The notes: generated by a model not told the origin, from the sequence alone. A stretch of DNA of 64,000 nt from Streptomyces sp. NBC_01775 (GCF_035917675.1 NZ_CP109104.1:7688001-7752000); one strand, 5' to 3'. Positions 36,275-45,019 are shown, numbered from the stretch's first letter. Translations and numbers: made by a program.

Positions 36275-37063
36275 GTGACGGTATCCGCAGAGGAAAGGGA
36301 CAGGTGGGTCAGAAGGTTTCGCGTCTGCCCCGAGAGTCGCGTGAGGCTGGTGTGCTTTCCGCACGCCGGCGGGTCGGCGAGTTACTACTTCCCCATGGCA
36401 CAGGGCCTCGCGCCCGGCGTGGAAGTGCTCGCCGTGCAATACCCGGGCCGCCAGGACCGGCGCCAGGAACCGCACGTCGAGACCATCACCGAACTCGCCG
36501 ACCGCGTCCACGAGGCGCTGGGCGGCTGGACCGACCGGCCCTTCGCCTTCTTCGGCCACAGCATGGGCGCGGTCCTGGCCTACGAGGTCGCCAGCCGGTG
36601 CGAGCGGCGCGGTACACCCCCACCCGTATGGCTCTTCGCCTCGGGCCGCTCCGCGCCGTCGCGGGGCGTACTCGGTGACGTACACCGCCGCGACGACGAA
36701 GGGATCCTGGCCGAACTGCTCCGGGTCGGCGGCACCGACCGCAGGCTTCTGGACGACGAGGAGCTGAAGGCCGCCGTCCTGACCGCCACCAGGAACGACT
36801 ACCGGGCCATCGAGACCTACGCGCACACCCCCGGAACCGCGCTCTCCTGCCCCGTCACCGCCCTCGTCGGGGACGCCGACCCCAAGGTCGGGACCGACGA
36901 CGCGGAGGCCTGGCGCGAGCACACCACCGGGCCGTTCGCCCTGCGGGTGCTGCCCGGCGGCCACTTCTACCTCAGCGAGCAGTGGCCGGAGATCACCGGG
37001 ACGGTCACCGCCGCCCTCCGGCAGACCTTCCCGGCCTGGGAGTTCGAAGGGAGCAGCTCGTGA
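36275..37063 (+). CDS. Type II thioesterase
   Basis: A 262-residue alpha/beta hydrolase of the TEII family. It has RLVCFPHAGGSASYYFPMAQ near the start, VQYPGRQDRR, the nucleophile GHSMGAVLAYE (Ser96), the acid in VGDADPKV and the base in LPGGHFYL. It removes stalled or mis-primed acyl groups from ACPs. GTG 36275 follows GGGGAGGAG. It sits 49 bp after the DUF5988-like gene and overlaps the SARP start by GTGA. It will not release the finished chain, a job left to the tetronate enzymes. Confidence 0.93.
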   Translation: MTVSAEERDRWVRRFRVCPESRVRLVCFPHAGGSASYYFPMAQGLAPGVEVLAVQYPGRQDRRQEPHVETITELADRVHEALGGWTDRPFAFFGHSMGAVLAYEVASRCERRGTPPPVWLFASGRSAPSRGVLGDVHRRDDEGILAELLRVGGTDRRLLDDEELKAAVLTATRNDYRAIETYAHTPGTALSCPVTALVGDADPKVGTDDAEAWREHTTGPFALRVLPGGHFYLSEQWPEITGTVTAALRQTFPAWEFEGSSS

Positions 37064-37833
37064 AGTACGAGACACTGGGGCCCCTGCGCGTGATCGACGG
37101 CGACCACACGTCCGTCATCGGAGCCCGGAAGATCGAGACCGTACTGGCCGTCCTGCTGATCAAGGCCGACCAGGTCGTCACCTCCGAACAGCTCATCAAC
37201 GAGGTCTGGGGCGACCAGATCCCCCGGCGCGCCACGGCAGGGCTGCACGTCTACATCTCCCAGCTGCGCAAGTTCCTCAGCAGGGATCACCGGCCCGACA
37301 ACCCCGTGGTCACCCGCCCCACCGGCTACCTGCTGCACCGGGGCACGGACGAGATCGACTTCCAGTCCTTCCTGCACCTGGCCGCCAAGGGGCGCACGCT
37401 CGCCCGCGAGCGGCACCACGAGGAAGCGCTGGAGACCCTGGAGGCCGCCTTGTCGCTGTGGCGGGGCGCCGTCTTCGGCGACCTGCGCAGCGGCGCGGTC
37501 ATCGGGGGCTTCGTCGCGTGGCTGGCCGAGACGCGGCTGGAGTGCCTGGAGATGCTCGCCGACCTGTATCTGGAGGTGGGCCGGCACCGTGAAATGGTCG
37601 GCAGGCTCTACTCGCTGACAGTGGAACACCCCCTGCGGGAGGCGTTCTACCGGCAGCTGATGCTGGCGCTCTACCGCTCGGAGCGCCAGGCCGACGCGCT
37701 GCGGGTCTACCAGACGGCGCGCAGCCTCCTGCACGACGAGCTGGCCGTGGAACCCTGCCGAGCGCTCAGGAACCTGCACCACGCGATCCTGGCGGCGGAC
37801 GACCGGCTGGACTTCCACGCCGCACCGGCCTGA
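37060..37833 (+). CDS. SARP-family transcriptional activator
   Basis: A 257-residue protein with an OmpR-like winged-helix domain (about residues 1-95: YETLGPLRVIDGD, LLIKADQVVTSEQLINEVWG, LHVYISQLRKFL) and a BTAD domain (about 100-250: LAVEPCRALRNLHHAIL). It has no ATPase part. SARPs activate biosynthetic operons by binding heptameric repeats near -35. The GTG start lies within the thioesterase stop (GTGA), so the two are coupled. With the LAL it gives the cluster two pathway-level regulators. Confidence 0.93.
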   Translation: MKYETLGPLRVIDGDHTSVIGARKIETVLAVLLIKADQVVTSEQLINEVWGDQIPRRATAGLHVYISQLRKFLSRDHRPDNPVVTRPTGYLLHRGTDEIDFQSFLHLAAKGRTLARERHHEEALETLEAALSLWRGAVFGDLRSGAVIGGFVAWLAETRLECLEMLADLYLEVGRHREMVGRLYSLTVEHPLREAFYRQLMLALYRSERQADALRVYQTARSLLHDELAVEPCRALRNLHHAILAADDRLDFHAAPA

Positions 37834-37935
37834 TCCCAGGCCACGGCAGGCCCCGTGCACGGGACGCACGCGGGCCGTGCGGACAGCGCTCCGCTGAGAG
37901 TCCGGTGCGTCGTCTGCGAGTCTGTTGTGGCTGGT

Positions 37936-37966
37936 GGGGGCACCTCCCGGCCGGAGGCTGGGGGAG
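37936..37966. repeat. 31-bp dispersed palindromic repeat
   Basis: GGGGGCACCTCCCGGCCGGA then GGCTGGGGGAG, a widespread Streptomyces-type intergenic element by its look. It lies between the convergent SARP and hydrolase genes; relatives in this window are at 13819-13849 and 28797-28824. Confidence 0.7.
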
Positions 37967-37974
37967 CAGTTCCC

Positions 37975-37993
37975 CGCGCCCCTTCGGGGCGCG
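37975..37993. terminator. Terminator hairpin between convergent operons
   Basis: CGCGCCCC-TTC-GGGGCGCG: a perfect 8-bp stem with a 3-base loop, between the SARP stop (37833) and the hydrolase stop (38004). It probably ends transcription from both sides. Confidence 0.7.
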
Positions 37994-38003
37994 CTGCCGC
38001 TCC

Positions 38004-39122
38004 TCAGCGGCTCTGTCCCCGGCCCAGCGCCCCGCCCAGCCGGCGGCGCGCCCACATTCCCCGCCAGGCCAGGTCCACCGCGGCGGCCTTCGGCCCTCGC
38101 AGGCCACGCATCCGCACGAGCGCCCGTACGCACCACATGCGGGTCTCGGCCGTATGGGCGGGCGAGCCGTGCACATCGTCGATCGTCAGCAGCCCCACAT
38201 CGCGCACATGGCGCTCCAGCGCGGCCGGGTCCGCCGCCGGAATGATCTCGTCCCGGCCGCTGACCACACAGCGCACCGGGATCCGCAGCCCCTCCAGCAG
38301 CGCACCGTCGAGTGCGAACTCCCCCATGGAGCCCAGCACTTCGCCCCGGTCGTGGGAGTCGATGCCGCGCAGGTGGGCCAGGGTGTCCACGGTGACGCGG
38401 GGCACCGTGCGCTGCCACTCGCGGTCCTGGAAGAAGGCGCTCACCGGCGCGCCCGCCGTCACGACACCCCGGATGCGGGAGTCCTCGGCGGCGCAACTCA
38501 GCGCCAGGTGCCCGCTGAAGCTCAGCGCCAGCGCGTATGTGCGCGCCACCTCGGCCCGGTCCGCGACGGCGTCGAGCAGCCACGACAGCATCCGGGAACT
38601 CTTCGGCCCGTAGCGCAGCGGGTTCTCGCCGATGCCCGGCAGCTCGGCGACGATCGCCGCCATCCCCAGGTGCCGCACCGAGGTGAGCACCGGCGCCCAC
38701 AGCTCCTTGACGGAGACGATGCCGCCTGTGATCACCAGCAGCGGGCGGGGGTCGGCGGCATCCAGCCCCGTCGCCCAGCAGCGCATCCGGCCCCCGGGCA
38801 GTTCGACCTCCAGGCTCTCGATGCCCAGTTCCGGCCGGGCCGAGCGCCAGCGGTCGAAGGCGTCCACACAGGCGTTCTGCGCCTCCTGCCGCGCGGGCCC
38901 GTCGACGAAGGGGAAGCGCGCCATGGCGAAGTAGCGGCAGGCCTCCAGCGGCATGTCCCGCTCGATCAGGCGCCGCCCCGCCGCGCTCCACTCGCCCGCC
39001 CACGACCCCGGGCCGCCGCCCTCGTCGGTGTGGATACGGTCCAGCAGCTGTTGGTGGTCGGGGATCCGCTGGCCGCGCGCGTGCACGACCACGAACTCCT
39101 TCAGCTCGGCGAGGTCGTTCAC
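38004..39122 (-). CDS. Tetronate-tailoring alpha/beta hydrolase (Agg5/AbyA5-like)
   Basis: A 372-residue protein: helical N-terminal region, then an alpha/beta hydrolase fold (LLVITGGIVSVKELW, nucleophile region ALSFSGHLAL near residue 200, acid in VSGRDEIIP, base probably in DVHGSPAH). It closes the tetronate cassette. In agglomerin and abyssomicin pathways the equivalent enzyme eliminates acetate from an acetylated hydroxymethyl-tetronate to form the exocyclic methylene. GTG 39122 overlaps the acyltransferase stop (GTGA). The role follows from gene order and fold; I have not compared sequences. Confidence 0.78.
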   Translation of the reverse strand: MNDLAELKEFVVVHARGQRIPDHQQLLDRIHTDEGGGPGSWAGEWSAAGRRLIERDMPLEACRYFAMARFPFVDGPARQEAQNACVDAFDRWRSARPELGIESLEVELPGGRMRCWATGLDAADPRPLLVITGGIVSVKELWAPVLTSVRHLGMAAIVAELPGIGENPLRYGPKSSRMLSWLLDAVADRAEVARTYALALSFSGHLALSCAAEDSRIRGVVTAGAPVSAFFQDREWQRTVPRVTVDTLAHLRGIDSHDRGEVLGSMGEFALDGALLEGLRIPVRCVVSGRDEIIPAADPAALERHVRDVGLLTIDDVHGSPAHTAETRMWCVRALVRMRGLRGPKAAAVDLAWRGMWARRRLGGALGRGQSR

Positions 39123-40015
39123 GGCGTCACCCGCTCCCCGGCCCGCTCCGGCACCGCACCGGCCCCGGTGTGCCCGTCCCCGGTGTGCCCGGACCCGGCG
39201 CCCTCCTCCTCAGCGCGCTGGTCCTCGTCCGCCGTCGCTGCGAACTCCTCCAGCGCGTCCTTGAGTTCGCCCAGCACGTCGGCCGCCTCCGCGCCGTCGA
39301 TGACGCGGTGGTCGAAGGTCATGCTCAGCGGCAGCAGCGGTGCCGTCGCCAGCTTCCCGTCCCGCACCACGGGCCGCTCCGCGACCCGGCCCAGGCCGAA
39401 GGTGAGGGTCGTGCCGCCCACCGAGTAGAAGCCGTTGACCGGGCGGTGCCCCAGCGAGGTCACCGCGAACGTGCCGTTGGTGCCGGCGCGGCGCGCCAGC
39501 GGACGGGTCCCCAGCCGGTAGGCCAGCGGGCCCAGCGGCCAGGGCAGCCGGTGCAGGGTACGCACGGCGGCGAACTCCCCCATGGTGTCCGGGTCCCCGT
39601 GCCGGTAGTGGTCGATCTGCCGCTGGATGTCCGCGAGCCCCTGGCTCTCCAGTCCGGGGAGGACAGCGGAGAGCACCACCCGGCGCCCCTCCAGCGTCTT
39701 GTCCAGCGTCACCTTCCCCGCCACCGACGCGTAGCGCGCCACCCGGGGCCGCCGACGGCCGCGTATCGCCGCGTTGGCCTCCGGATGCCGGGCCAGCACA
39801 CGCGCCGCGGCGTGCAGGACGTACGCCACCGTCGAGTACGGCCGCTCCCGCAGCCCGGCCGCCACCGAGGCGGCACCGTGCGCGCGCACCGCGCTCATGT
39901 CCACCTCCGTGTCGAGGAAGACCGGCGCGAACGCCTTGATCTCGTCCAGGAAGTACAGGGTGTGGCGGCGCTGCCGGGCCGCGGGGACGCTCCGCGCGCC
40001 CTCGGCCGCGCTCAC
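39119..40015 (-). CDS. 2-oxoacid-dehydrogenase E2-type acyltransferase (Agg4/AbyA4-like)
   Basis: A 298-residue protein with only the catalytic domain of dihydrolipoamide acyltransferases: a core including PVFLDTEVDMSAVRAHG, FAVTSLGHRPVNGFYSV, and the active-site motif MTFDHRVIDG (His near residue 235). There are no lipoyl or subunit-binding domains, so it is not part of a normal dehydrogenase complex. In tetronate pathways such enzymes acetylate the hydroxymethyl group before elimination. The 40-residue C-terminal tail is Gly/Thr/Glu-rich and repetitive. GTG 40015 overlaps the ACP stop (GTGA). Confidence 0.85.
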   Translation of the reverse strand: MSAAEGARSVPAARQRRHTLYFLDEIKAFAPVFLDTEVDMSAVRAHGAASVAAGLRERPYSTVAYVLHAAARVLARHPEANAAIRGRRRPRVARYASVAGKVTLDKTLEGRRVVLSAVLPGLESQGLADIQRQIDHYRHGDPDTMGEFAAVRTLHRLPWPLGPLAYRLGTRPLARRAGTNGTFAVTSLGHRPVNGFYSVGGTTLTFGLGRVAERPVVRDGKLATAPLLPLSMTFDHRVIDGAEAADVLGELKDALEEFAATADEDQRAEEEGAGSGHTGDGHTGAGAVPERAGERVTP

Positions 40016-40242
40016 GCCGGCACCGCCACCAGCGCGTAGATGTCGTGCAGACAGGTGGCTTCCAGCACGTCCGGCAGGGACACCCGCCGCCCCGTGGCGC
40101 GCTCCAGCGCGGACAGCAGGGTCACCAGCAGCAGAGAGTCCCACTCGGGCAGCTGGTCGAAGGGCAGGTGCGCGTCCTCGTCGGCGAGCGGCAGCCCCAC
40201 CTCGGTCCTGACGAGGGCCATGAAGTCCTCGAATGTCGTCAC
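40012..40242 (-). CDS. Discrete acyl carrier protein for glyceryl unit
   Basis: A 76-residue ACP. The phosphopantetheine site is QLPEWDSLLLVTLL with Ser36. The tryptophan-containing EWDS context is typical of small stand-alone ACPs and unlike the GFDS motif of the PKS-embedded ACPs here. Directly after an FkbH-like gene it should carry the D-glyceryl (three-carbon) unit. GTG start at 40242, AAAGGAA upstream, and 4-base GTGA overlaps on both sides give equal coupling with FkbH and the acyltransferase. Confidence 0.9.
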   Translation of the reverse strand: MTTFEDFMALVRTEVGLPLADEDAHLPFDQLPEWDSLLLVTLLSALERATGRRVSLPDVLEATCLHDIYALVAVPA

Positions 40243-42320
40243 GGCGCGTTCCTTTCGGGGTCGCTTTCGGGGTCATGGCCGAAGCCGTCGTCGGGCTCGC
40301 GGTCCTCGTACCGCTCGGTCAACCGGATGTGCGGGGGCGGATCCTCGAGGGTGTCCAGCGCCCGCCGGAAGGTGGCCGAGGTGCCGTCGTCCTCGACGGG
40401 TGTGAAGCCGTTGCGTACGTAGAAGTCGGCGACCTTCGCGTTCTTGGCGCTCTTGCGGTAGACGCCAACCACCTCCTGCGCGCCCTCCCTGCGGGCCTGC
40501 CGCAGCACCGAGGCCAGACACGCCTGCTCGATGCCCCGGGCGAACACCCGGCAGCTCAGCAGGAAGTTGTCGATGTGGACGGTGTGCCCGGCGCGGCGCA
40601 GAAAGACCGCGCCGACCAGCCCGTTGTCCCCGAAGCGGTCCCCGGAGCGCACGCTGAGCACCCGCGTGTCCTCCCCGGCGCACAGCTCCCGCACCTGGGC
40701 GGGCTGGAGGCGGCGCGTGGTCAGGTGGAACTGATTGGTGCGCAGCGTCAGCTGCGAGATCCGCGCCGTATCTGCGGCGTACTCGGGGTTCTCGGGCCGG
40801 GCCCGCGCCACCCGCACGCTCACCCGCAGCTCGCGCAGATAGTCCCCGAGGGAGTCGAAGGTGTCCAGGAAGTCCTTGCGCACCAGCTCCTCGCGGTAGC
40901 GCACGGCCCGGCCGCGGTCGTCGTCGGTCACCTCGCGTACGTCGAACCAGCCGTCGCGCAGCAGCTTCTCCAGGTGCAGCGCGGGCTCGTCGTCGACCGG
41001 CACCACCGTCACCTCGGGCAGCGCGTGCCGCACCAGGCCGCACTCGTAGGGGCTGTCGTCCACGAAGACGAAGCTGTCGACGCCCAGGCCGAGCGCGGTC
41101 GCGGTCTCCTGGAGCGCCTCGGGCTTGGGCCGCCAGCTCGCCGCCACCCGTACGAAGTCCTCCTCGCGCAGCAGCATCCCCGGATGGCCGCGCAGCACCT
41201 CGCGCACCGGCTCGGGGTCGTTCTTGCTCGCCGCCACCAGCAACACCCCCTGGGAGCCGAGCTGGTGGGCGACCTGCTGGAAGGCGTGGAAGGCCGCGCC
41301 CCGATAGCTGTCCGCCGCCTCGACCTCGATGCCGTCGGGGCCGTCCTCGCCCAGCACACCGCCCCAGACCGTGTTGTCCAGGTCCAGAGCGAGCACCTTC
41401 TTCGTGCGGCCCGTCAGATGCCGGGCCAGATGGCCGATCTCCCGCGCGTACCGGGCCAGCAGAGCGGGGGACAGGTGCGCCTTGGCATAGACGCTCAGCC
41501 GGGTGTCGGCGGCGGCGCCCTCCTCGGCGAGCAGCGGGTCCAGGTCGACCACCAGCACGGACGGGTACGTCTCGGCCAGCCGCAGCAGCCGCGCCCCCGC
41601 CTCGCGCCAGACCACGCCCAGCCGGGCGCGGGCCCGCAGGCTCACCAGCTGCGCCGCGTAACGCCTCGGCAGCGGAAGCGTGTTGAGAACGAGGGTGCCG
41701 CCGCAGCTCTCGCCGAAGCGCTGGGCCAGACCCTCGATCAGGTCCAGCTTCCGGCGCAGGACCCGTTCGACGTCCTCGGGCAGCCACGGCGCCGGCACCT
41801 CGTCGAAGACCACACCGGGGTCGAGCACGCAGCAGACCAGGTCCGGTGCGCAGGCGTACAGCTCACTGGCGGGGTCGCCCAGCTCGAAGACGTAGCTGTC
41901 GAAGTCCGTCGTGTGGGGCCGCAGCAGGACGCCGTGCCGGGCCAGCTCCCCGGTGAGCGCCGGCAGCAGGCCCGAGAGGGTGCCGTGCCCGGTGACGGCC
42001 ACGGTCAGCGCGGGGACCTGGGAGTGCGCCGCGGTGACCTGGTGCGGATCTAGGCGGGCCAGGAGCTGTCCGGCGGCGGCCAGTTCGGGCCCGGTCGCCG
42101 TGGCGAGCAGCTCCTTGACGCGCGGATACTCCTCGGCCAGCCGTCCGGCGGTGTGGAGCGCGCGGAGCGCGGCGGCGGGCGACGCCGGGGCCCCGGCCCC
42201 GGCTCCCGCGGCGGCGCCCGGCCCGGCTCCGGGCTCGGCCCCGGCCCCGGCCCCGGCCCCGGGCTCGGCTCCGGGCTCGGCTCCGGGCTGGGGCCCGGCT
42301 GTGGATGCGGTGGTGCCCAT
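40239..42320 (-). CDS. FkbH-like glyceryl transferase/phosphatase
   Basis: A 693-residue protein. After a low-complexity Gly/Ala/Glu/Pro stretch (about residues 8-50) comes a region with SGNH-like features, the HAD-type domain VLALDLDNTVWGGVLGEDG (near residue 311) with SKNDPE and VFVDDSPYE, and a C-terminal GNAT-like domain (VGVYRKSAKNAKVADFYVRN). FkbH-type enzymes take 1,3-bisphosphoglycerate, remove phosphate and load glyceryl onto ACP. With the KAS III-like gene the product is a tetronate precursor rather than methoxymalonyl-ACP, since the needed dehydrogenases and O-methyltransferase are absent. The start is 5 bases after the KAS III stop. Confidence 0.92.
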   Translation of the reverse strand: MGTTASTAGPQPGAEPGAEPGAGAGAGAEPGAGPGAAAGAGAGAPASPAAALRALHTAGRLAEEYPRVKELLATATGPELAAAGQLLARLDPHQVTAAHSQVPALTVAVTGHGTLSGLLPALTGELARHGVLLRPHTTDFDSYVFELGDPASELYACAPDLVCCVLDPGVVFDEVPAPWLPEDVERVLRRKLDLIEGLAQRFGESCGGTLVLNTLPLPRRYAAQLVSLRARARLGVVWREAGARLLRLAETYPSVLVVDLDPLLAEEGAAADTRLSVYAKAHLSPALLARYAREIGHLARHLTGRTKKVLALDLDNTVWGGVLGEDGPDGIEVEAADSYRGAAFHAFQQVAHQLGSQGVLLVAASKNDPEPVREVLRGHPGMLLREEDFVRVAASWRPKPEALQETATALGLGVDSFVFVDDSPYECGLVRHALPEVTVVPVDDEPALHLEKLLRDGWFDVREVTDDDRGRAVRYREELVRKDFLDTFDSLGDYLRELRVSVRVARARPENPEYAADTARISQLTLRTNQFHLTTRRLQPAQVRELCAGEDTRVLSVRSGDRFGDNGLVGAVFLRRAGHTVHIDNFLLSCRVFARGIEQACLASVLRQARREGAQEVVGVYRKSAKNAKVADFYVRNGFTPVEDDGTSATFRRALDTLEDPPPHIRLTERYEDREPDDGFGHDPESDPERNAP

Positions 42321-42325
42321 GCCGG

Positions 42326-43357
42326 TCAGCACACCTCCAGCGCGAAGCCCGCCTTGATCCATTTGCTGGACTCGATGGCGATGCCGACCGTGCGGTCCCC
42401 GGTGGTCATCCGGGGCAGCGCGCGCTCCAGCTGGAAGAAGGGCAGCGCGTTGCCGGTGTTGCCGATGTCGACCACACAGCTGATCTCCTGGGCGCCGGGT
42501 ACGTCCAGCCGCTCGGTGATCTTCTCGGTCATGGTGCCCGAGAGCTGGGGCGGCAGGAGATAGTCGATGTCGGTCTCCTTCCAGTCCAGCATGTCCAGCA
42601 TCTCCTCCAGGGTCTCGGCCGCCATCGAGGGCACCGACTCCTCGATGGCCTTGTAGTCCTCGCTGATCGGCTGGCGGTCCGAGCCGCGGTCACCGCGGCC
42701 GAACCACTCCACGGTCTGCCCCGGCTCCCGGCCCAGACCCACCAGCCGCAAGAAGACGTGGCGCAGGACGGCCGTGCCCGGCCGGGGCTCGGTGCTGAGC
42801 ACCATGGCGCCCGCGCCGTCCCCGAACAGCACCCCGTTGACCTGCTCGGAGGTGGGCAGCGAGGCCGCGTCCATGGACAGGTCGATGTGCTTGGCGCAGT
42901 TCTCGGCGCCCAGCACCAGCGCGTTGCGGTAGTGGCCCGACAGCAGCATCTTGTGCGCCACGTCCAGCGCCTGCACCGCCCCGCTGCACCCGGACTGGAG
43001 CTGGTAGGTCGGCACGTCGTTGATGCCCAGCCGGTCGGCTATGAGGTTCACCGTCGCGGGCATCAGCATGTCGGGCGAGGCGGTGCCCAGCACCATCACG
43101 TCCACGTCCGAGGCGCGCAGCCCCGCCTCCTGGAGGGCCTTGGCCGCCGCCGTCTCGCCCAGGTCCGCCAGCGAGTAGCGGATGGTGCCGGTCTCCAGGT
43201 CGAGGGCGAAGTGCCGGGTGCGGGTGCCGATGAAGGAGTCGATCCACAGCTCCCACACCGAGGGCATGTTGAAGCGGTCGGCCAGCGTCGCGTTGTCGAC
43301 GGGGGCGCCTGGCAGCGCGGTGCCGACCGAGAGGATGTGGATGTCGGGCTCGTCCAT
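42326..43357 (-). CDS. KAS III-like tetronate-forming enzyme (RkD/ChlM/Agg1-like)
   Basis: A 343-residue FabH-fold protein. The active Cys124 lies in LQSGCSGAVQAL and an Asn300 in DIGNTGNA. Where FabH has HQAN, this protein has PPQLSG (269-274), so the usual His is absent. That suits a condensation without decarboxylation: joining a beta-ketoacyl thioester to glyceryl-ACP by C-C and ester bond formation, releasing the chain as a tetronate. GGAAGG precedes ATG 43357. It heads the five-gene tetronate cassette. Confidence 0.88.
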   Translation of the reverse strand: MDEPDIHILSVGTALPGAPVDNATLADRFNMPSVWELWIDSFIGTRTRHFALDLETGTIRYSLADLGETAAAKALQEAGLRASDVDVMVLGTASPDMLMPATVNLIADRLGINDVPTYQLQSGCSGAVQALDVAHKMLLSGHYRNALVLGAENCAKHIDLSMDAASLPTSEQVNGVLFGDGAGAMVLSTEPRPGTAVLRHVFLRLVGLGREPGQTVEWFGRGDRGSDRQPISEDYKAIEESVPSMAAETLEEMLDMLDWKETDIDYLLPPQLSGTMTEKITERLDVPGAQEISCVVDIGNTGNALPFFQLERALPRMTTGDRTVGIAIESSKWIKAGFALEVC

Positions 43358-43413
43358 GCCGGTTCCTTCCAAGGGAGCGGATCTCCAGGGTCGGGCAGTG
43401 CTCTGAAGCGGGC

Positions 43414-44904
43414 CTAGACCCGGCCTTCGCCGCCCCCGGGCTGCCCGAACCACCGCTCCAGCGCGGCCCGCAGCCCCTTGTCGTCGCTGTCGTCGGTCGC
43501 CCACGCCACCCGCCCGTCGGGCCGCAGCAGCAGCCCCGTGGCGCCGATGCCCGCGGAGGGCTCCGCCATCACCACGTCCACGCGGCCTTGCCAGCCCTCG
43601 GTGCCCCGGGGGCCCAGCAGCCCGCCCGACAGGTCCACCACCACGCCACGCCCCGGCCGCAGCAGCTCGGCCAGGCCGCGCTCGCCCTCCGGCGTCTCCA
43701 GCACCACGTCACCGAGGCGCCGGCCCGTCAGCGGGTGCGCCTGCGCGCCGTCCCCGCCGAGGGGATACGTGACATCCAGCGCGCCCGCCAGCCGGACCAG
43801 ATGGGCGTTGACGTCGTCGAAGCCGATCAGCTCGGCCAGCAGTTCGCGCACCGGCGCGATCCGGTCCATGGGGTGCATCAGCGCCGTCTGGGCGAGCGTG
43901 GTGCGGCAGGCGCGGGCGCCGACGGGGTGCCGCTCGGCGTGGTAGGTGTCCAGCAGCCCCTCGGGTGCCCAGCCGTGGACGGCGGCGGCCAGCTTCCAGC
44001 CCAGGTCGACCGCGTCCTCGATGGTGGTGCTCAACGCCTGGCCGCCCAGCGGGAAGTGCACATGCGCGGCCTCGCCCACCAGGAAGACCCGGCCCGTCCG
44101 GTAGCGGTCCGCGAGCCGGGTGATGTGGAACCAGCGGGCGAGCCAGTGCGGGCTCTCCAGCGCGAGGTCGGCACCGGTGATGTGCCGCGCGCGCTCCCGC
44201 AGCTCCTCCGGCGTCGGCTCGGCGTCCGGGTCCGCAGGGGTGCGGCCCAGCTCGCCCGTCATCACCCGCAGCGTGGCGGGGCCCGTGGGTGTCACGGTGA
44301 ACAGCCCCTCGTCGTACTGCCGGGCGCCCAGATGCGGGAACAGTTCCTCGGTCATGTCCAGGTCGGCGACGATCCCGTAGAACGGCGAGTCCTGGCCCGG
44401 GAAGCCCACGTTCACCAGTTCCCGCACCGTGCTGCCCGCCCCGTCGCACCCGGCCAGATAGCCGCACCGCTCGGTGTGGCGGGCGCCCTCGGGGTCCGCC
44501 ACGGTGAGGGTGACGCCCTCCTCGTCCTGCTCCAGATCCGTGATCCGGTAGCCGCGCCGGATGTCCGCGCCCAGCTTGAGCGCGTGCTCCTCCAACCGCC
44601 GCTCGACCTGCTGCTGCGGCACGGCGAAGTTGTAGGCGCGCTCCTCGGGCAGCTTGGTGGGATCCAGCGCGAGGTGGGCGAAGAACGCCTGCCGGAACTC
44701 CATACCGTCCGCGCGCAGCGCGTCCATCACCCCCCGCTGGTCGAGGAGTTCGACGACGGCCGGGTTGATGGCCACCCCCGGCGCGGCGCGGCGCGGCTCG
44801 GGCAGCGGGTCGAAGACGACGGTGGGCACACCCGCCGTACGCAGCTCGCACGCGAGCATCAGCCCGGCGGGACCCGCGCCCGCGATGGCGACCAGGTTGT
44901 TCAT
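43414..44904 (-). CDS. FAD-dependent PHBH-fold flavoprotein; candidate decalin-forming cyclase
   Basis: A 496-residue class A flavoprotein with the dinucleotide site VAIAGAGPAGLMLACEL, the DG motif AGCDGAGSTVREL, and a GD-like motif FLVGEAAHVHFPLGGQALST in which the usual Asp is Glu and the PP/GQGLN part is changed. It has a thioredoxin-like C-terminal region. It could be an aromatic-type hydroxylase. Its place between the last PKS gene and the tetronate cassette, and the product predicted from the last modules, suggest instead a PyrE3-type enzyme that guides an intramolecular [4+2] reaction with FAD as structural cofactor. A strong GGAGCTG site precedes ATG 44904. Confidence 0.75.
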   Translation of the reverse strand: MNNLVAIAGAGPAGLMLACELRTAGVPTVVFDPLPEPRRAAPGVAINPAVVELLDQRGVMDALRADGMEFRQAFFAHLALDPTKLPEERAYNFAVPQQQVERRLEEHALKLGADIRRGYRITDLEQDEEGVTLTVADPEGARHTERCGYLAGCDGAGSTVRELVNVGFPGQDSPFYGIVADLDMTEELFPHLGARQYDEGLFTVTPTGPATLRVMTGELGRTPADPDAEPTPEELRERARHITGADLALESPHWLARWFHITRLADRYRTGRVFLVGEAAHVHFPLGGQALSTTIEDAVDLGWKLAAAVHGWAPEGLLDTYHAERHPVGARACRTTLAQTALMHPMDRIAPVRELLAELIGFDDVNAHLVRLAGALDVTYPLGGDGAQAHPLTGRRLGDVVLETPEGERGLAELLRPGRGVVVDLSGGLLGPRGTEGWQGRVDVVMAEPSAGIGATGLLLRPDGRVAWATDDSDDKGLRAALERWFGQPGGGEGRV

Positions 44905-45019
44905 GGAACAGCTCCTTCGATGTGCGGCACGGTCTCGGTGGAAGTCGTCACGGAAGCGGTGGACGTGGTCACGGAGGCGGGGGAGGCAGGGGAGTCGAGG
45001 GCGGCCGGGGGCGGGCCGG

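Noticed and set aside
40239..43357. FkbH/ACP set considered as a methoxymalonyl-ACP extender pathway
   Set aside because: The 3-hydroxyacyl and acyl-CoA dehydrogenases and O-methyltransferase of that pathway are absent, and the KAS III, E2-type and hydrolase partners point to tetronate formation.
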